Assembly (NCBI GenBank): GCA_965194375.1
Contig: CBDAEL010000004.1
From: Tabrizicola_A aquatica
Lineage (GTDB): Bacteria; Pseudomonadota; Alphaproteobacteria; Rhodobacterales; Rhodobacteraceae
Strand: one strand, 5' to 3'
DNA length: 64,000 bases
The translations under genes were made by a program, and so were the position numbers. Shown piece by piece: positions 23,584 through 32,430 of the stretch (positions are counted from its first letter, which is position 1; every line of letters begins with the position of its first letter). Below the pieces are notes generated by a model. It made no database searches. It was not told the origin of the DNA and saw only the letters and a program-made list of their open reading frames with translations.

Positions 23584-24762
23584 ATGAAACAGGTGGATGT
23601 CATCGTACTGGGCGCAGGGGCTGCGGGCCTTATGGCGGGCATCGAGGCCGCTCGGCGTGGGCGTCGGGTGCTGGTCGTCGATCATGCCGCGCGGGCGGGA
23701 GAGAAGATCCGCATCTCCGGTGGCGGGCGGTGCAACTTTACCAACCTTGGCATTGCGGCAGACCGATTCTTGTCGAAAAATCCGCGCTTTGCGCTGTCGG
23801 CGCTGAAACGCTACACCCAATGGGATTTCATCGCGCGGATGGATGCGGCGGGGATCGCGTGGCACGAAAAGACCTTGGGTCAGCTCTTTTGCGATGGGTC
23901 TGCCAAAGAGGTCGTGGCACTCTTGACGGGTGATCTTGCGGCGGCGGGGGGCGAGCTTTGGCTATCTTGCGCCTTGGGCGGAGTGCGGCGTGAGGGGACG
24001 GGCTTTGCGGTTGAAACCGCGCGGGGGCCGGTGCGCGCCGCGTCGGTGATTGTCGCGACCGGAGGCAAGTCCATTCCCAAAATGGGGGCCACGGGGTTTG
24101 GCTATCAGCTGGCCGAAAGCTTTGGTCTGCCGCTGGTTGAAACGCGCCCGGCGCTGGTGCCTTTGACCTTTGCAGAGCAGGAATTGAGTTGGATGGCGCC
24201 TTTGGCCGGGGTTGCCTTGCCCGCGCGGGTGGGTTGCGGCCGGGTTGCGTTTGATGAGGCGGTTCTCTTCACGCATCGCGGCCTGTCGGGCCCGGCGATC
24301 TTGCAGATTTCCAGCTATTGGCGGGAAGGACAGGCGATTGGGCTTGACCTCTGTCCAGGCGTCGATGTCGCGGCAGCCCTGCGCGGGGCCAAGCAAGAGA
24401 ATGGCCGCGCGCTCTTGCGCAGCCATCTGGCGCGGTTGGTGCCGGAGAAGCTTGCACGGCATATCGAGGCCGATCTGGGGTTAGAGGCGCCCTTGGGCAC
24501 CTTGTCCAACGTCGTGTTGGACCAAGTTGCCCGGCAGATGCGCGACTGGCCGTTGCGCCCGGTGGGGTCTGAGGGCTATCGCACCGCGGAGGTCACGCTG
24601 GGCGGCGTCGACACCGACGCGCTGGACGCACGCACGATGGAGGCCAAGGGCGTGACCGGGCTTTACTTCGTAGGTGAGGTCGTTGACGTAACCGGCTGGC
24701 TTGGCGGGTATAACTTTCAATGGGCTTGGTCGTCAGGCTGGGCGGCCGGGCAGGTGGCCTGA
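23584..24762 (+). CDS. HI0933/BaiN-type FAD-dependent oxidoreductase
   Basis: A 392-residue flavoprotein. N-terminal dinucleotide fold VIVLGAGAAGLMAGIEAARRG, then the family hallmark KIRISGGGRCNFTN (about residues 41-54) and ATGGKSIPKMGATG. C-terminal TAEVTLGGVDTDALDARTMEAKGVTGLYFVGEVVDVTGWLGGYNFQWAWSSG is diagnostic of the YhiN/HI0933 group. Substrate unknown for most members; BaiN relatives act on bile-acid-like enones. Monocistronic, next to tRNA-Gln and convergent with kdsA. Confidence 0.9.
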   Translation: MKQVDVIVLGAGAAGLMAGIEAARRGRRVLVVDHAARAGEKIRISGGGRCNFTNLGIAADRFLSKNPRFALSALKRYTQWDFIARMDAAGIAWHEKTLGQLFCDGSAKEVVALLTGDLAAAGGELWLSCALGGVRREGTGFAVETARGPVRAASVIVATGGKSIPKMGATGFGYQLAESFGLPLVETRPALVPLTFAEQELSWMAPLAGVALPARVGCGRVAFDEAVLFTHRGLSGPAILQISSYWREGQAIGLDLCPGVDVAAALRGAKQENGRALLRSHLARLVPEKLARHIEADLGLEAPLGTLSNVVLDQVARQMRDWPLRPVGSEGYRTAEVTLGGVDTDALDARTMEAKGVTGLYFVGEVVDVTGWLGGYNFQWAWSSGWAAGQVA

Positions 24763-24837
24763 CCCAGCGCTCCTCGTCGACTTCGTCGCTCGTCGCGCGC
24801 CCTCGACGAGAAGCCGAAGGCGCACGAGGATGCGGGG

Positions 24838-25674
24838 TCATACCCGCAGGGGGTTCGCCTTGGCCAGCCGGTCAAAGCCCATCAGACTGTCGATCAGCGC
24901 GGGCATGTCGCGCAGGTGGATCATGTTCGGACCATCTGACGGCGCGCGGTCCGGGTCCTCATGCGTCTCGATGAACACCCCGGCAATTCCGACCGCCACC
25001 GCACACCGCGCCATCAGGGGCGCAAATTCGCGCTGGCCGCCCGAACTGTCGCCCTTGCCGCCCGGTTGCTGCACCGAATGGGTCGCATCCATAATCACCG
25101 GATAGCCGGTGCGCGCCATGATCGGCAGGCTGCGCATGTCGGCCACCAGCGTGTTATAGCCAAAGGACACCCCGCGCTCGGTCAAGAGGATCTTGTTATT
25201 GCCGGTGGAGGCCACCTTTTCGGCCACATTCGCCATACCTTCAGGCGCCAGAAACTGGCCCTTCTTGATGTTGATGACCGCACCCGTCTCGCCCGCGGCC
25301 AGCAAAAGATCGGTCTGGCGGCAGAGGAAGGCCGGGATCTGGATGATGTCCACCACCTTGGCCGCCGCACGCGCCTGATCGGCGTCGTGAATGTCGGTCA
25401 GAACCGGCATGCCCATGGCGCGCACCGCCTCAAGCACCTTAAGGCCGCCCTCAAGACCCAAGCCGCGCTTGCCCTTCAGGCTGGTGCGATTGGCCTTGTC
25501 GTAGCTGGCCTTGAACACATATTGCGCGCCTGCCTTGGCGCAGGCTTCGGCCATGGTGCCCGCAATCATCTGCGCGTGATCAAGGCTTTCCAACTGGCAG
25601 GGGCCTGCAATCACCATCAGCGGGCGGTCGTTGCCAACCGTTAGCCCACCGATCTTCACGTCTTTCATCTGCAT
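24838..25674 (-). CDS. kdsA: 3-deoxy-8-phosphooctulonate synthase
   Basis: A 278-residue class I DAHP-type aldolase that condenses arabinose 5-phosphate with phosphoenolpyruvate to make KDO 8-phosphate for lipid A core and capsule. Key stretches: VIAGPCQLES, FKASYDKANRTS, TDIHDADQA, IPAFLCRQTDLL, KKGQFLAPEGM, DATHSVQQPGG and FIETHEDPDRAPSDGPNM. The NKANR-type loop reads DKANR. It overlaps the upstream capsule-export gene (TAATG), so it is transcribed with kpsE/kpsT-like genes, which fits a KDO-linked capsule. Confidence 0.95.
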   Translation of the reverse strand: MQMKDVKIGGLTVGNDRPLMVIAGPCQLESLDHAQMIAGTMAEACAKAGAQYVFKASYDKANRTSLKGKRGLGLEGGLKVLEAVRAMGMPVLTDIHDADQARAAAKVVDIIQIPAFLCRQTDLLLAAGETGAVINIKKGQFLAPEGMANVAEKVASTGNNKILLTERGVSFGYNTLVADMRSLPIMARTGYPVIMDATHSVQQPGGKGDSSGGQREFAPLMARCAVAVGIAGVFIETHEDPDRAPSDGPNMIHLRDMPALIDSLMGFDRLAKANPLRV

Positions 25675-27350
25675 TACGCCGATACCTGTTCTCTCAGGAT
25701 CGCCACTGTCATTGAAACCATCAGATAGATGCCCGCAAAGATCAGCATGACGACCAAGGTGTTTTCAAAGGCGCGCGGATAGGCGGCCTCGTCGGGGGCC
25801 ACCGGGGCCACCGCCACCGACAGATAGCGTGTCTGGCGGTTGGCTTCCACCCTTGCCGTTTCCATCGCTTGCAGGGATTGCGCCAGCAAAAGCTGCCGGG
25901 TTTGGGCATCGGCTTGGGCCACCAAGAGATCGGATTGCACCTGCGCCAGCGACACCCCATCCTGACCCTGATCGGTCAACTTGCCGCGCAACTCGGCGAT
26001 CTGGACCTGCAACGTGTCAATCCGGCGCTTCAGCGGGTCCATCCGCGCCTTGTTGGGGTTCTGGTTCGACTCCATCTGGGCCAAGGACAGCTGATCTTGG
26101 GTCAATTGGGTTTCCAGCTGGCCGATCTGGCTGGTGATCAGGCCGATCTCAGCCTCGGACGACAGAATCTTGAATCGCTCTTGCAGTTCCACCAGCCGAA
26201 TATTGGCCTCTTGGTACTTTTTCTCAGCGTCTTCATAGCTTTTCCGCGCGCCTTTCATCTGATCTTCGCGCAGGCGCTGCGTCATCTGGTCGACCTGCTC
26301 CTCGGCATAGCCGATCAGCGCGTTGGAATACTCCACCGCCTTTTGCGGATCGGCCGCCGTCACCTCCATTTTGACGACCCCTTCGGTTGGGTCATAGGAG
26401 ATGCGGATGATTTTCTTGTAAAGCTTATAGACCGCACTTTCGCTGGCATCAGGTGGGATGCGCTGGATCACGTCGATCTCATCAGAAGAGAAATGCTCAC
26501 GAAAGCCGTTGTCTGCCTCAAGCCGCTGCATGGCGACTTGGCTTTGCAGATAACCTTGCACCGCAATCGAATCTTGCGCTGTGGCCATCGGGGTTGAGGA
26601 AAACAGCCCCCCCATCCCGCCCGCGCTGGGGCTTTCGGCCTGTTGGATCACGAATTGGGTCTTGGCGGCATACATCGGCGTGGCGATGGCATAGAAGTAA
26701 AGCGCCGCAAGGAACGTGGGCAGCAGCACGAAAACCGAGAGCCGGGCAAACAGCAGCACCGATTTGCGGCGACGGCGGCGTGCCATGTCGCGCTGGATTT
26801 TCATCACCTCGGCCAGATGTGCCTGCTCGGCGCGCGTTTCGGTCGAAGGAAGCTGGGCGGGCTTCATGGTTTGCGGCAAGCGGACGCCATCGCCGCCGGG
26901 CGTGACGGTCAGCGCGCGCGAGCCAGGCTGGCCCCCCGTCGCAGCCCCGCCGCCGCCCACAAGCTCCAAAACCGCATTGGTCTGGAACGGATCAATCCCA
27001 CGGGCGCGCAACAGGCGCACCGCGTCAAAATCCGAGGTGGCGGGCAACCCATGCTGCTGGGCCAGCCGCCGCGCCATGCGCAATTGCCGTCCTGTCAGTC
27101 CTTCGCGGCGGATCGCGTCAATTTCAGTTGGGGCCGCCTCGGGCGAGCCGGGGCGGGCCATCGGGCCGCCTGCCGTGCCAAAGTTGCTGGCGCCAAAGCC
27201 ATCGGCATCGGGGCCGGGCATAAAGGCATCATCGCCCGGTCCTGCGGCGCCAACCCCGGCGCGCGCGGTATTCGCCGGGCGCGGGGGCGGCGGCGGGGGC
27301 AACTCGATCCGGCGGGTGCGGAACCGTTTAACTGTGAGCTTCATAGTCAT
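25674..27350 (-). CDS. Capsule polysaccharide export inner-membrane protein, KpsE/CtrB-like, with long N-terminal extension
   Basis: A 558-residue Wzz/PCP-3 family protein. Residues ~15-190 are a proline/glycine/alanine-rich, probably disordered cytoplasmic extension (PPPPPP near residue 20) not found in the usual ~380-residue KpsE/CtrB. A first membrane helix lies near 195-220 (SVLLFARLSVFVLLPTFLAALYFYAI), then a periplasmic coiled coil (about 330-470), and a second helix near the C-terminus (NTLVVMLIFAGIYLMVSMTVAIL). It spans inner membrane and periplasm during ABC-dependent capsule export. Start ATG 27350 overlaps the kpsT-like gene by 23 bases; ATG 27344 is possible. Confidence 0.85.
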   Translation of the reverse strand: MTMKLTVKRFRTRRIELPPPPPPRPANTARAGVGAAGPGDDAFMPGPDADGFGASNFGTAGGPMARPGSPEAAPTEIDAIRREGLTGRQLRMARRLAQQHGLPATSDFDAVRLLRARGIDPFQTNAVLELVGGGGAATGGQPGSRALTVTPGGDGVRLPQTMKPAQLPSTETRAEQAHLAEVMKIQRDMARRRRRKSVLLFARLSVFVLLPTFLAALYFYAIATPMYAAKTQFVIQQAESPSAGGMGGLFSSTPMATAQDSIAVQGYLQSQVAMQRLEADNGFREHFSSDEIDVIQRIPPDASESAVYKLYKKIIRISYDPTEGVVKMEVTAADPQKAVEYSNALIGYAEEQVDQMTQRLREDQMKGARKSYEDAEKKYQEANIRLVELQERFKILSSEAEIGLITSQIGQLETQLTQDQLSLAQMESNQNPNKARMDPLKRRIDTLQVQIAELRGKLTDQGQDGVSLAQVQSDLLVAQADAQTRQLLLAQSLQAMETARVEANRQTRYLSVAVAPVAPDEAAYPRAFENTLVVMLIFAGIYLMVSMTVAILREQVSA

Positions 27351-27987
27351 AAAGCCGCTTCGCCTCTTCCAGAGTGTCGAACATGTAAAGCTGCCCATTG
27401 CGCAGCACCGCCGCCGAGCGGCAGAATTTTTCCAGCGTTTGCGGCGCGTGCGAGACCACCACAACCGTTGCATTCTTCAGCCGCTGGCGCAGCACCTGAC
27501 CGGCCTTTCGGTTGAACTCGACATCGGTCGAGGCGGGCATGCCTTCGTCGATCAGGTAAATGTCGAATTCCAAGGCCAGCATCAGCGCGAAGGACAGCCG
27601 CGCGCGCATGCCCGAAGAATAGGTGCCGACCGGCATGTCGAAGTATTCCTCAAGCCCGCAGAGCCAGCGGCAGAAGCTTTCGACGTAATCGGGATCAAGG
27701 CTGTAAAGCCGGGCGATATAGCGGGCGTTTTCGGTGGCGCTGTGCTTGTTTTGAATTCCGCCCATAAAACCCAAGGGAAACGAGATGCGCGAGGTGCGCA
27801 GAACTTTGCCCTCATCCGGTTTTTCAAGCCCCGCCATCATGTTGATGATTGTGGTCTTGCCCGTGCCGTTGCGTGCAAGGATGCCCATCGAATTGCCGAT
27901 GTCGATCCGGAAACTGGCCCGGTCAAGAATGACCTTGCGCGTCTTTCCGGTCCAGAAGGACTTGCTGACATCTTCGAATGCGATCAT
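27328..27987 (-). CDS. Polysaccharide ABC transporter ATPase, KpsT/CtrD-like
   Basis: A 219-residue ATPase of the capsule exporter class. Walker A ARNGTGKTT (about residues 39-47) with the ARNGTGK variant of this class, signature TYSSGMRAR, Walker B FDIYLIDEGMP (Glu-Gly in place of the usual Glu-Pro, typical for KpsT), H-loop VVVSHA. It powers export of a group 2/3-type capsule. The partner permease KpsM/CtrC and the KpsD/CtrA porin are not in the window. Confidence 0.9.
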   Translation of the reverse strand: MIAFEDVSKSFWTGKTRKVILDRASFRIDIGNSMGILARNGTGKTTIINMMAGLEKPDEGKVLRTSRISFPLGFMGGIQNKHSATENARYIARLYSLDPDYVESFCRWLCGLEEYFDMPVGTYSSGMRARLSFALMLALEFDIYLIDEGMPASTDVEFNRKAGQVLRQRLKNATVVVVSHAPQTLEKFCRSAAVLRNGQLYMFDTLEEAKRLYDYEAHS

Positions 27988-28195
27988 CCGCCTGCTCTGT
28001 GCCCGATCCCGCCGCGCGGGCCTGTGGTAAAGTGTAGTGAACCAAGGTTAAGGACAGGTTCGCGCCTTTATGCCACTAAGCTGCCGACAGATGCCGCTGA
28101 TAGTCGGCATTTCAGGCGACATTATGGCTTTATTCGCGAAATGAAGACAATACGCCGTGAGCGGGCAGAGTGTTGCGCAGCGGGTTTTCCGCGGC

Positions 28196-29407
28196 TCAGC
28201 GGTGCATCAGGCGCGACAACACCAACGCTGCGGGGCCTGCCAAGAGCGAGATCGCCAGCCCCAGCCGTGCCGCTTCGGCCATCAACCCGCCGGGCAACGC
28301 GCTTTCCAGCGACAACGCTGGCACGGTAAAGCCCATGCCCGCGATCATCGCCACCAAGACGACATCGCGCCGCGTCAATGCTGCGGGAAGGCGCGCGCCG
28401 AAAAGCCGCGTAGCCAGTGCCAGCCCAAGCAAAAGGCCCAAGGGTTTGCCGATCCAGAGCGCCGCGATCAAGACAAGCGTCGTCGGCGCAAAGGCGCCAA
28501 GGTCAATGCCGCCCCGCGTGAGGCCAAAGCAGAACAGAACCAACGCCAGCGGTTTGACCAGATGATGGGCAAACTAGTTGAGGGGATCGTGCAGGAAGGC
28601 CTCAGCCTCAGCGAAGACGCCAAAGCTCCGGTCGGCATGGGGAATCACGACAAGCACCGGCAAAAGTCCCAACTCTGGCGGCAGACCCGAGGCCACCACC
28701 CCAACCCAAGATACCAGCCCCGCCAACACATAGGGCCAAAGCGCCATCGCCCGGCGACGACGCGCCTCACCCGCGTTTGGGCCGGGATCACGCGCCACAA
28801 GCCGCCAAACCGAAATGACCGCAACGGCGGGGAGGGCCAGCCAAACCAGCCGCCACGTCGCCTCGGGATCGGTCAACCCGGTCAACAGAAGGCCCAATAT
28901 GTCCAGCCCGATCGCCAGCAACAGCGAGACATGCAGCGCCGGATGCCCGGCACCAAACACCGCGCGGGCCACGAAATAGGCCAGCACCACATCGCCGCCG
29001 ACCGGAACCTGCCAGCCTTGGGCAAAGCTGCCGCTGTAGTTGGTGACACTCAGAGCCGAGATGGTAATCCAGACCAGCACCGCCCCGATCGCCCCGCCCA
29101 GAATGCCTGCCACGGGTGCCAGCGCCTGCCGCCCCGCCATAGCACCGCGCGACAGCACCAGGGCCTCCCACAGCTCCTTGGCGATGAAGGCGACGAACAG
29201 CGGCATCATCAGGTGCGACACAATCAGCATTGGGGTCAAAGACACTGGCAAGGGCGCCAGCCAACGGGGCAGATCAAGATCCATCAACCGCCATTCCAGC
29301 GCGTCGTAATAGCTCGCCGGTGCCAGATTCACCCACAAGGTCGCCAGAAACATGCCCGACAGCAAAGCCTGAGCAAACCGGCGAACAAAGGGTGAGACAC
29401 GATACAT
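28196..29407 (-). pseudogene. nhaA-like Na+/H+ antiporter interrupted by one in-frame TAG
   Basis: Two open segments, 29407-28574 and 28573-28196, lie in the same frame, separated by a single TAG at 28576-28574. Joined, they give about 402 residues, the normal NhaA length. The break falls in the conserved EAExFxHDPLNxFAHxLxPxxx stretch: HDPLN-stop-FAHHLVKPLALVLFCFGLTRGGIDLG. The start MYRVSPF has GGAG upstream. The active region is also unusual: GWQVPVGGDVVLAYF for GWAIPTATDIAF, and LAIGLDILG for LAIVDDLG, so only one of the paired aspartates remains. It may be decaying, a read error, or a divergent family member with suppressible stop. Confidence 0.75.
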
Positions 29408-29572
29408 GGCAACTCCATACGCGCAATGTCATGGGGCTGTTCAATCATGCAGGGGCGGTTGGTTCAATGACGATTCCGTGGCCAAACGCACGACAAGGCA
29501 GCGCGCCTCTTGTTCCGCGCCCGATTGCCCATTAGGCGATGGGCGTTGCTATCGTCGTCCCGGAGAGCCGCC

Positions 29573-30358
29573 ATGACCCGTTCCGCGCTTGATCTTGCTC
29601 ATGCCGCCATGCAAGCGGGTGATGAGGCCGATGCGCGGGCCTTTTATCGGCTTTTGGCGGACGCGCCGCTTTGCCTATTGCTCAGCGCGCCTGCGGAGGG
29701 CGACCAATTGCAGCCGCAGGTTTTTGATCTGAGCGATGGGCCGGTGATTTTGGCCTTTGACAGCGAAGAGCGGCTGGCAGCGTTTCAAGACGGCCCACAG
29801 CCCTATGCCATGCTGCCCGGTCGGGTGATCGCGCAGGCAGTGGCGGGGCAGGGGGTGAGCCTAGGGCTGAATCTTGGCACCGGCGCCGAAAGCGAGACGC
29901 TTTTGCCACCCGAGGTCTTGGCGCATCTGCTGGCGCTTTTGGATGTCAGTTCCAACGTGGTCGAAGGGCAGGCCCGGCGGTTTGAGCCGCCGCAGGTGCC
30001 TCTGGCAGCGCGAGCGGCGCTCGCGGCGGCGGTGCAGTCGGCGGCGGGGTTGGTGGCTGGAGCGGTTCTGGCTGGGGTGGTCTATGACACGGGCGCACGT
30101 GGCCATATTCTGGCGCTGGTTGGTGCCAACCCGACGGCCGAGCCTGCCTTGGCGAAAGCTATGGCCGAGGCGCTGTCATTTGCGGGCCTTGAGGCGGCGG
30201 CGCTCGACGTGGTGTTCCTAAGCGCCGAGGACCCGGCCTTGCGGCGCATCGCGGCGGTCGGGCACGCGTTCGAGATCACCCAGCCTGTTCTTCCCGATGC
30301 TTCATTGTCGCCGCGTGCGCCGGGCAGTGACCCTGATCGGCCGCCGCGCTTGCGTTAG
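29573..30358 (+). CDS. SseB-like protein
   Basis: A 261-residue soluble protein with an SseB N-terminal-type domain (residues 10-115: ADAPLCLLLSAP, VFDLSDGPVILAFDSEERLAAFQDGPQPYAMLPGRVIA) and an Ala-rich C-terminal part resembling the SseB C-terminal domain (HILALVGANPTAEPALAKAMAEAL). The molecular role is unclear in this group. ATG 29573 follows GGAGAG. Not obviously in an operon. Confidence 0.75.
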   Translation: MTRSALDLAHAAMQAGDEADARAFYRLLADAPLCLLLSAPAEGDQLQPQVFDLSDGPVILAFDSEERLAAFQDGPQPYAMLPGRVIAQAVAGQGVSLGLNLGTGAESETLLPPEVLAHLLALLDVSSNVVEGQARRFEPPQVPLAARAALAAAVQSAAGLVAGAVLAGVVYDTGARGHILALVGANPTAEPALAKAMAEALSFAGLEAAALDVVFLSAEDPALRRIAAVGHAFEITQPVLPDASLSPRAPGSDPDRPPRLR

Positions 30359-30467
30359 AGCGTTTCTCCTCGAGCTTGGGTGAACATGATACCTCATCAC
30401 GTGGGGTATTAAGATACCGCATATTGCAAGTCATTGAAATTACATAAAAGAATTAATACTGTGACGC

Positions 30468-30496
30468 TTGACCGTGCCGCGCCCATCGGCGATAAG
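30468..30496 (+). promoter_or_regulatory. Promoter of rplM-rpsI
   Basis: TTGACC at 30468-30473, 17-base spacer, GATAAG at 30491-30496. A transcript starting near 30503 would have a leader of about 50 bases containing CTGGGGGGCTTGCCC. The region 30359-30467 upstream is AT-rich, as expected for a strong ribosomal-protein promoter. Confidence 0.5.
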
Positions 30497-30551
30497 CCGC
30501 CATCTAAGTTTCTGGGGGGCTTGCCCTCTTTCTCCTTACGGGACCAACCAC

Positions 30552-31016
30552 ATGAAAACCTTTACCGCAACGCCTGCGGATATTGAGAAGAAGTGGATCC
30601 TGATCGACGCCGAAGGCGTTGTTCTGGGCCGTCTTGCCACCATCGTGGCCAATATCCTGCGCGGCAAGAATAAGCCGACCTTCACGCCGCACATGGACAT
30701 GGGCGACAACGTGATCGTCATCAATGCCGACAAGATCCAGATGACCGGCAAGAAGCGCGAAGACAAAGTCTATTACTGGCACACCGGCCATCCGGGCGGC
30801 ATCAAGCACCGCACCGCGCGTCAGGTTCTTGAAGGCGCGCATCCCGAGCGTGTGGTGATGAAAGCCGTTGAACGGATGATCACCCGCAACCGTCTGGGTA
30901 AGCAGCAGATGACCAATCTGCGCGTTTACGCAGGCGCCGCTCACCCCCATGAAGCTCAGCAGCCGACCGTCCTTGACGTCAAAGCGCTGAACCCGAAGAA
31001 CACCCGGAGCGCATAA
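30552..31016 (+). CDS. rplM: 50S ribosomal protein L13
   Basis: A 154-residue L13: MKTFTATPADIEKKWILIDAEGVVLGRLA, then GDNVIVINADKIQMTGKK, YWHTGHPGGIK, ERVVMKAVERMI and LRVYAGAAHPHEAQQP. Start ATG 30552; the upstream extension to 30468 runs into the promoter. Two bases separate it from rpsI, the standard L13-S9 operon. Confidence 0.98.
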   Translation: MKTFTATPADIEKKWILIDAEGVVLGRLATIVANILRGKNKPTFTPHMDMGDNVIVINADKIQMTGKKREDKVYYWHTGHPGGIKHRTARQVLEGAHPERVVMKAVERMITRNRLGKQQMTNLRVYAGAAHPHEAQQPTVLDVKALNPKNTRSA

Positions 31017-31018
31017 TC

Positions 31019-31504
31019 ATGGCCGATATCAAATCACTCGACGATCTGAAATCCGCCGTTGGCAACGCCCCGGCTGCGGCACCTGCCGCGATTGTTCGCA
31101 CCCCGGTCCGTGACAAGCTGGGCCGCGCCTATGCCACCGGCAAACGCAAGAACGCCATCGCGCGCGTCTGGGTTAAGCCCGGCTCAGGTAAGGTTGTGGT
31201 CAATGGCAAGGACATGGCAGCCTACTTCGCCCGTCCGGTGCTGCAGATGATCCTCAAGCAGCCCTTCACGGTAGCCAATGTGGAAGGCCAGTTCGACGTC
31301 TACGCCACGGTTGTGGGTGGTGGTCTCTCGGGCCAGGCTGGTGCTGTGAAGCACGGCATCTCGAAGGCACTTCAGCTGTATACGCCCGAACTGCGTGGCG
31401 CGCTCAAGGCCGCTGGCTTCCTGACCCGCGACAGCCGTGTGGTGGAACGTAAGAAATACGGTAAGCCGAAAGCTCGCCGCTCGTTCCAGTTCTCCAAGCG
31501 CTAA
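31019..31504 (+). CDS. rpsI: 30S ribosomal protein S9
   Basis: A 161-residue S9 with an alphaproteobacterial N-terminal extension of about 30 residues. Core: GRAYATGKRKNAIARVWVKPGSGKVVVNGKD, GGLSGQAGAVKHGISKAL, and the C-terminal RDSRVVERKKYGKPKARRSFQFSKR whose SKR tail contacts P-site tRNA. Followed by a strong terminator. Confidence 0.98.
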   Translation: MADIKSLDDLKSAVGNAPAAAPAAIVRTPVRDKLGRAYATGKRKNAIARVWVKPGSGKVVVNGKDMAAYFARPVLQMILKQPFTVANVEGQFDVYATVVGGGLSGQAGAVKHGISKALQLYTPELRGALKAAGFLTRDSRVVERKKYGKPKARRSFQFSKR

Positions 31505-31524
31505 GCGTTTCTTTACGTTGCAAG

Positions 31525-31559
31525 AACACGCGGTCCCTTTGGGCCGCGTGTTTTCTTTT
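31525..31559 (+). terminator. Rho-independent terminator of rplM-rpsI
   Basis: AACACGCGG(T)CCC TTT GGGCCGCGTGTT stem-loop with one bulge, followed by TTCTTTT. It begins 21 bases after the rpsI stop codon. Confidence 0.9.
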
Positions 31560-31991
31560 GCGCGGTGGGCTTGCGGATGTGGGATCAGCGTCAAGGCCCC
31601 TTGGTTGTGCTTTGCTACTGGACGATGTGATTTGCTGCTTAGGCCGTGGCAGTCGCGCGATCGCGCAGAATTGGTTTTTCGTACTGTCGTAGCGTTTCAC
31701 GCCTTCATGTGTGTTCGCGCGCGGAATGAGGCTATGTCTGCGGCTGTGGGCGTCATAAAGGTCCACCATCGGGCGATCAGCTTTTCTTGGCGCTGAAGCG
31801 CTGACTTTGTGGTGCAACGGCTGCCAATCTGGCTTTGGCCGGCCGTGATTGTGCCAAAAGTTGCTCTATTGTTGCAATCTTGCTGCGGTCGCCGGGTTGA
31901 TCACGGGGTGCCATCGACGGGGCTGTTGACCGTAGCGCCTGAAAACCTGCAAGATTCCGTCAGAGCAGAATAAAAATGAGAAGGCCCGAAA
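31560..31991. other. Intergenic region without recognised gene
   Basis: About 430 bases between the rpsI terminator and the 83-residue gene. Open frames here (both strands) are arginine- and serine-rich with no initiation site and no family pattern. It contains the palindrome GCGCGATCGCGC (31655-31666) and a promoter-like element near its end. A small RNA cannot be excluded. Confidence 0.5.
31926..31955 (+). promoter_or_regulatory. Possible promoter of the 83-aa gene
   Basis: TTGACC at 31926-31931, 18-base spacer, CAAGAT at 31950-31955, about 37 bases before the start codon. The -35 is good; the -10 is weak. Confidence 0.35.
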
Positions 31992-32243
31992 ATGGGACTC
32001 CAAACCACCTTTCACGCCCCCAACGGGGGCGCCGATTTCCTTGGATGGCGCAAGTCGCGCACGGGCGCGACAGAGATCGTCTATGATGACGGCGTAACGC
32101 GCCGCATGGTCTGGCGCGTTGCCGGCTCCACCAATGAGGCGCGAATCGTCGAAGCGCTTCGGGTCTCGGTCGCGAGCCTGAGGATTGTGCCCACGCTCTA
32201 TGACGAGCTGAAAAAGCGGGCAATCGCGATCGAACGGGTCTGA
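31992..32243 (+). CDS. Conserved small protein (83 aa), function unknown
   Basis: MGLQTTFHAPNGGADFLGWRKSRTGATEIVYDDGVTRRMVWRVAGSTNEARIVEALRV and a basic C-terminal helix. No known domain; compact beta-alpha composition. GAAGG lies 7 bases before the ATG. It has its own probable promoter and is followed by a GC hairpin, so it is likely monocistronic. Confidence 0.65.
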   Translation: MGLQTTFHAPNGGADFLGWRKSRTGATEIVYDDGVTRRMVWRVAGSTNEARIVEALRVSVASLRIVPTLYDELKKRAIAIERV

Positions 32244-32301
32244 TCGGGGCCTGTTTTGGCCTGCATTCTGTGGCCCTGCGTCTAAGTCTTTGAATCGGCA
32301 T

Positions 32302-32320
32302 GCCGGACCTTTGGTCCGGC
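32302..32320 (+). terminator. Hairpin after the 83-aa gene
   Basis: Perfect GCCGGACC TTT GGTCCGGC stem-loop, followed by only TTGATCC, so a weak or factor-assisted terminator at best. Confidence 0.4.
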
Positions 32321-32430
32321 TTGATCCGTTCACTCATCCGGCCTAGTTTAAGTGAAATCTCTTGCCCGGCGCCGCGCCATACGCATAGGATTTGATCAAA
32401 TAACAGGACGGCGTGCCAACAGGGGGCATG

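Noticed and set aside
24763..24837. CTCGTCGA/TCGACGAG inverted repeat as a mobile-element end
   Set aside because: Single short hairpin between convergent genes with no transposase or target duplication; at most a weak terminator.
30359..30551. L13 autoregulatory leader structure
   Set aside because: The known L13 leader is a Firmicutes motif; no matching structure was recognised in this ~50-base transcript leader.
31404..31817. 137-residue minus-strand reading frame after rpsI
   Set aside because: Covers the rpsI 3' end and terminator, has Arg/Ser-rich composition typical of shadow frames, no ribosome-binding site or family pattern.
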